NCBI GenBank assembly: GCA_023451265.1
Contig: JAEYAG010000163.1
Location: 1-6,046, forward strand
Source of the DNA: Actinomycetes bacterium
GTDB taxonomy: Bacteria > Actinomycetota > Actinomycetes > Actinomycetales > Microbacteriaceae
Length of the DNA stretch: 6,046 nucleotides
Direction of reading: 5' to 3'
A model generated the notes under the pieces. That model saw only the letters and a list, made by a program, of their open reading frames with translations. It made no database searches and had not been told where the DNA came from. This document shows positions 5,706 through 6,046 of the stretch, piece after piece (the first letter of the stretch is position 1; every line of letters begins with the position of its first letter). The position numbers and the translations under genes were made by a program.

Positions 5706-6046
5706 ATGCCCGAGATGCCGGAGGTGCAGGGGCTCGTCGACTTCCTCGCCGAGCGCACCACGGGTGTCGCCGTCACGAAGGCGACCGTCGCCAACATCGC
5801 GGCCCTGAAGACCTACGATCCGCCGATCGAGGCACTGAAGGGGGCGACGATCACGGGGGCGGCGCGCCACGGCAAGTTCGTCGACCTGTCGACCGATGCC
5901 GGCATCCACCTCGTCTTCCACCTCGCCAAGGCCGGGTGGCTGCGCTGGTATGACCAGCTTCCCGCCACGGTCATCCGCCCGGGCAAGACGCCGATCGCGC
6001 TGCGCGTCGGCTTCGGCGACGGCTCCGGGTTCGATCTCACCGAGGC
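5706..6046 (+). CDS. Fpg/Nei-family DNA glycosylase, 5' part (runs off the window)
   Basis: The first 113 codons of a base-excision-repair glycosylase/AP lyase are present; the gene continues past 6046 with no stop. The start MPEMPEV matches the family's MPELPEV, in which Pro2 is the Schiff-base nucleophile after Met removal and Glu3 is catalytic. Counting from the ATG at 5706, RHGK places Lys57 exactly where Fpg has its conserved Lys57, which fixes this start over the ATG at 5715. The beta-sandwich continues with HLVFHLAKAGWLRW at 68-81. In bacterial Fpg this region reads HLGMSG-like; Lys75 aligns roughly with the void-filling Met74, so lesion preference may differ from classic Fpg. The C-terminal H2TH and zinc-finger regions are outside the window, so Fpg and Nei cannot be told apart. 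A 33-bp gap and unrelated function suggest it is not part of the transport operon. Confidence 0.9.
   Translation, partial: MPEMPEVQGLVDFLAERTTGVAVTKATVANIAALKTYDPPIEALKGATITGAARHGKFVDLSTDAGIHLVFHLAKAGWLRWYDQLPATVIRPGKTPIALRVGFGDGSGFDLTE

Noticed and set aside
4158..5921. 587-codon open frame on the minus strand
   Set aside because: It spans the ends of three plus-strand genes with recognised domains and translates to low-complexity Arg/Asp/Gly-rich sequence. It is a composition effect.
1..6046. CRISPR array, transposon, tRNA or other RNA gene
   Set aside because: No repeated spacer pattern, terminal inverted repeats, transposase motifs or tRNA-like cloverleaf sequence were seen. Coding covers all but about 90 bases.

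Overview
The window is very GC-rich, with G or C at almost every third codon position. It carries an oligopeptide-family ABC transporter, a LacI-type regulator and an Fpg/Nei-type DNA glycosylase. These traits point to a high-GC actinobacterium, most likely Microbacteriaceae (Microbacterium-like). That placement is an inference from composition and gene style, since no taxonomic marker gene is present.

Layout: positions 1-56 are non-coding and begin with a remarkable G12/C8 inverted repeat that can fold into a 13-bp stem. Four plus-strand genes then follow with no gaps: an OppB/DppB-type permease (57-998); a very large fused protein joining an OppC/DppC-type permease to OppD- and OppF-type ATPases (995-3586); a LacI/GalR-family repressor (3583-4590); and an alpha/beta hydrolase of the fold-3 (HSL-like) esterase family (4587-5672, GTG start). 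Each junction is a 4-nt stop/start overlap (ATGA, ATGA, GTGA), so the four are almost certainly one translationally coupled operon. After a 33-bp gap, the 5' part of an Fpg/Nei-family DNA glycosylase begins at 5706 and runs off the window. It looks functionally unrelated and may have its own promoter.

How the genes could work together: the permease and the fusion protein together supply two membrane domains and two ATPase domains, a complete importer apart from the solute-binding protein, which is not in the window and would be expected upstream of position 1. The repressor inside the operon probably senses the imported solute or a breakdown product. The esterase has no signal peptide and probably acts on an imported ester in the cytoplasm. 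The substrate cannot be read from the sequence. LacI regulators beside Opp-type transporters often serve oligosaccharide uptake, so an acylated sugar or oligosaccharide is as plausible as a peptide.

No tRNA, rRNA, CRISPR array, transposase or attachment site was seen. The most unusual items are the three-part transporter fusion, an Arg where the LacI family's hinge-helix Leu normally sits, the poly-G/poly-C hairpin at the left edge, and an apparent excess of the hexamer GCATCC/GGATGC.
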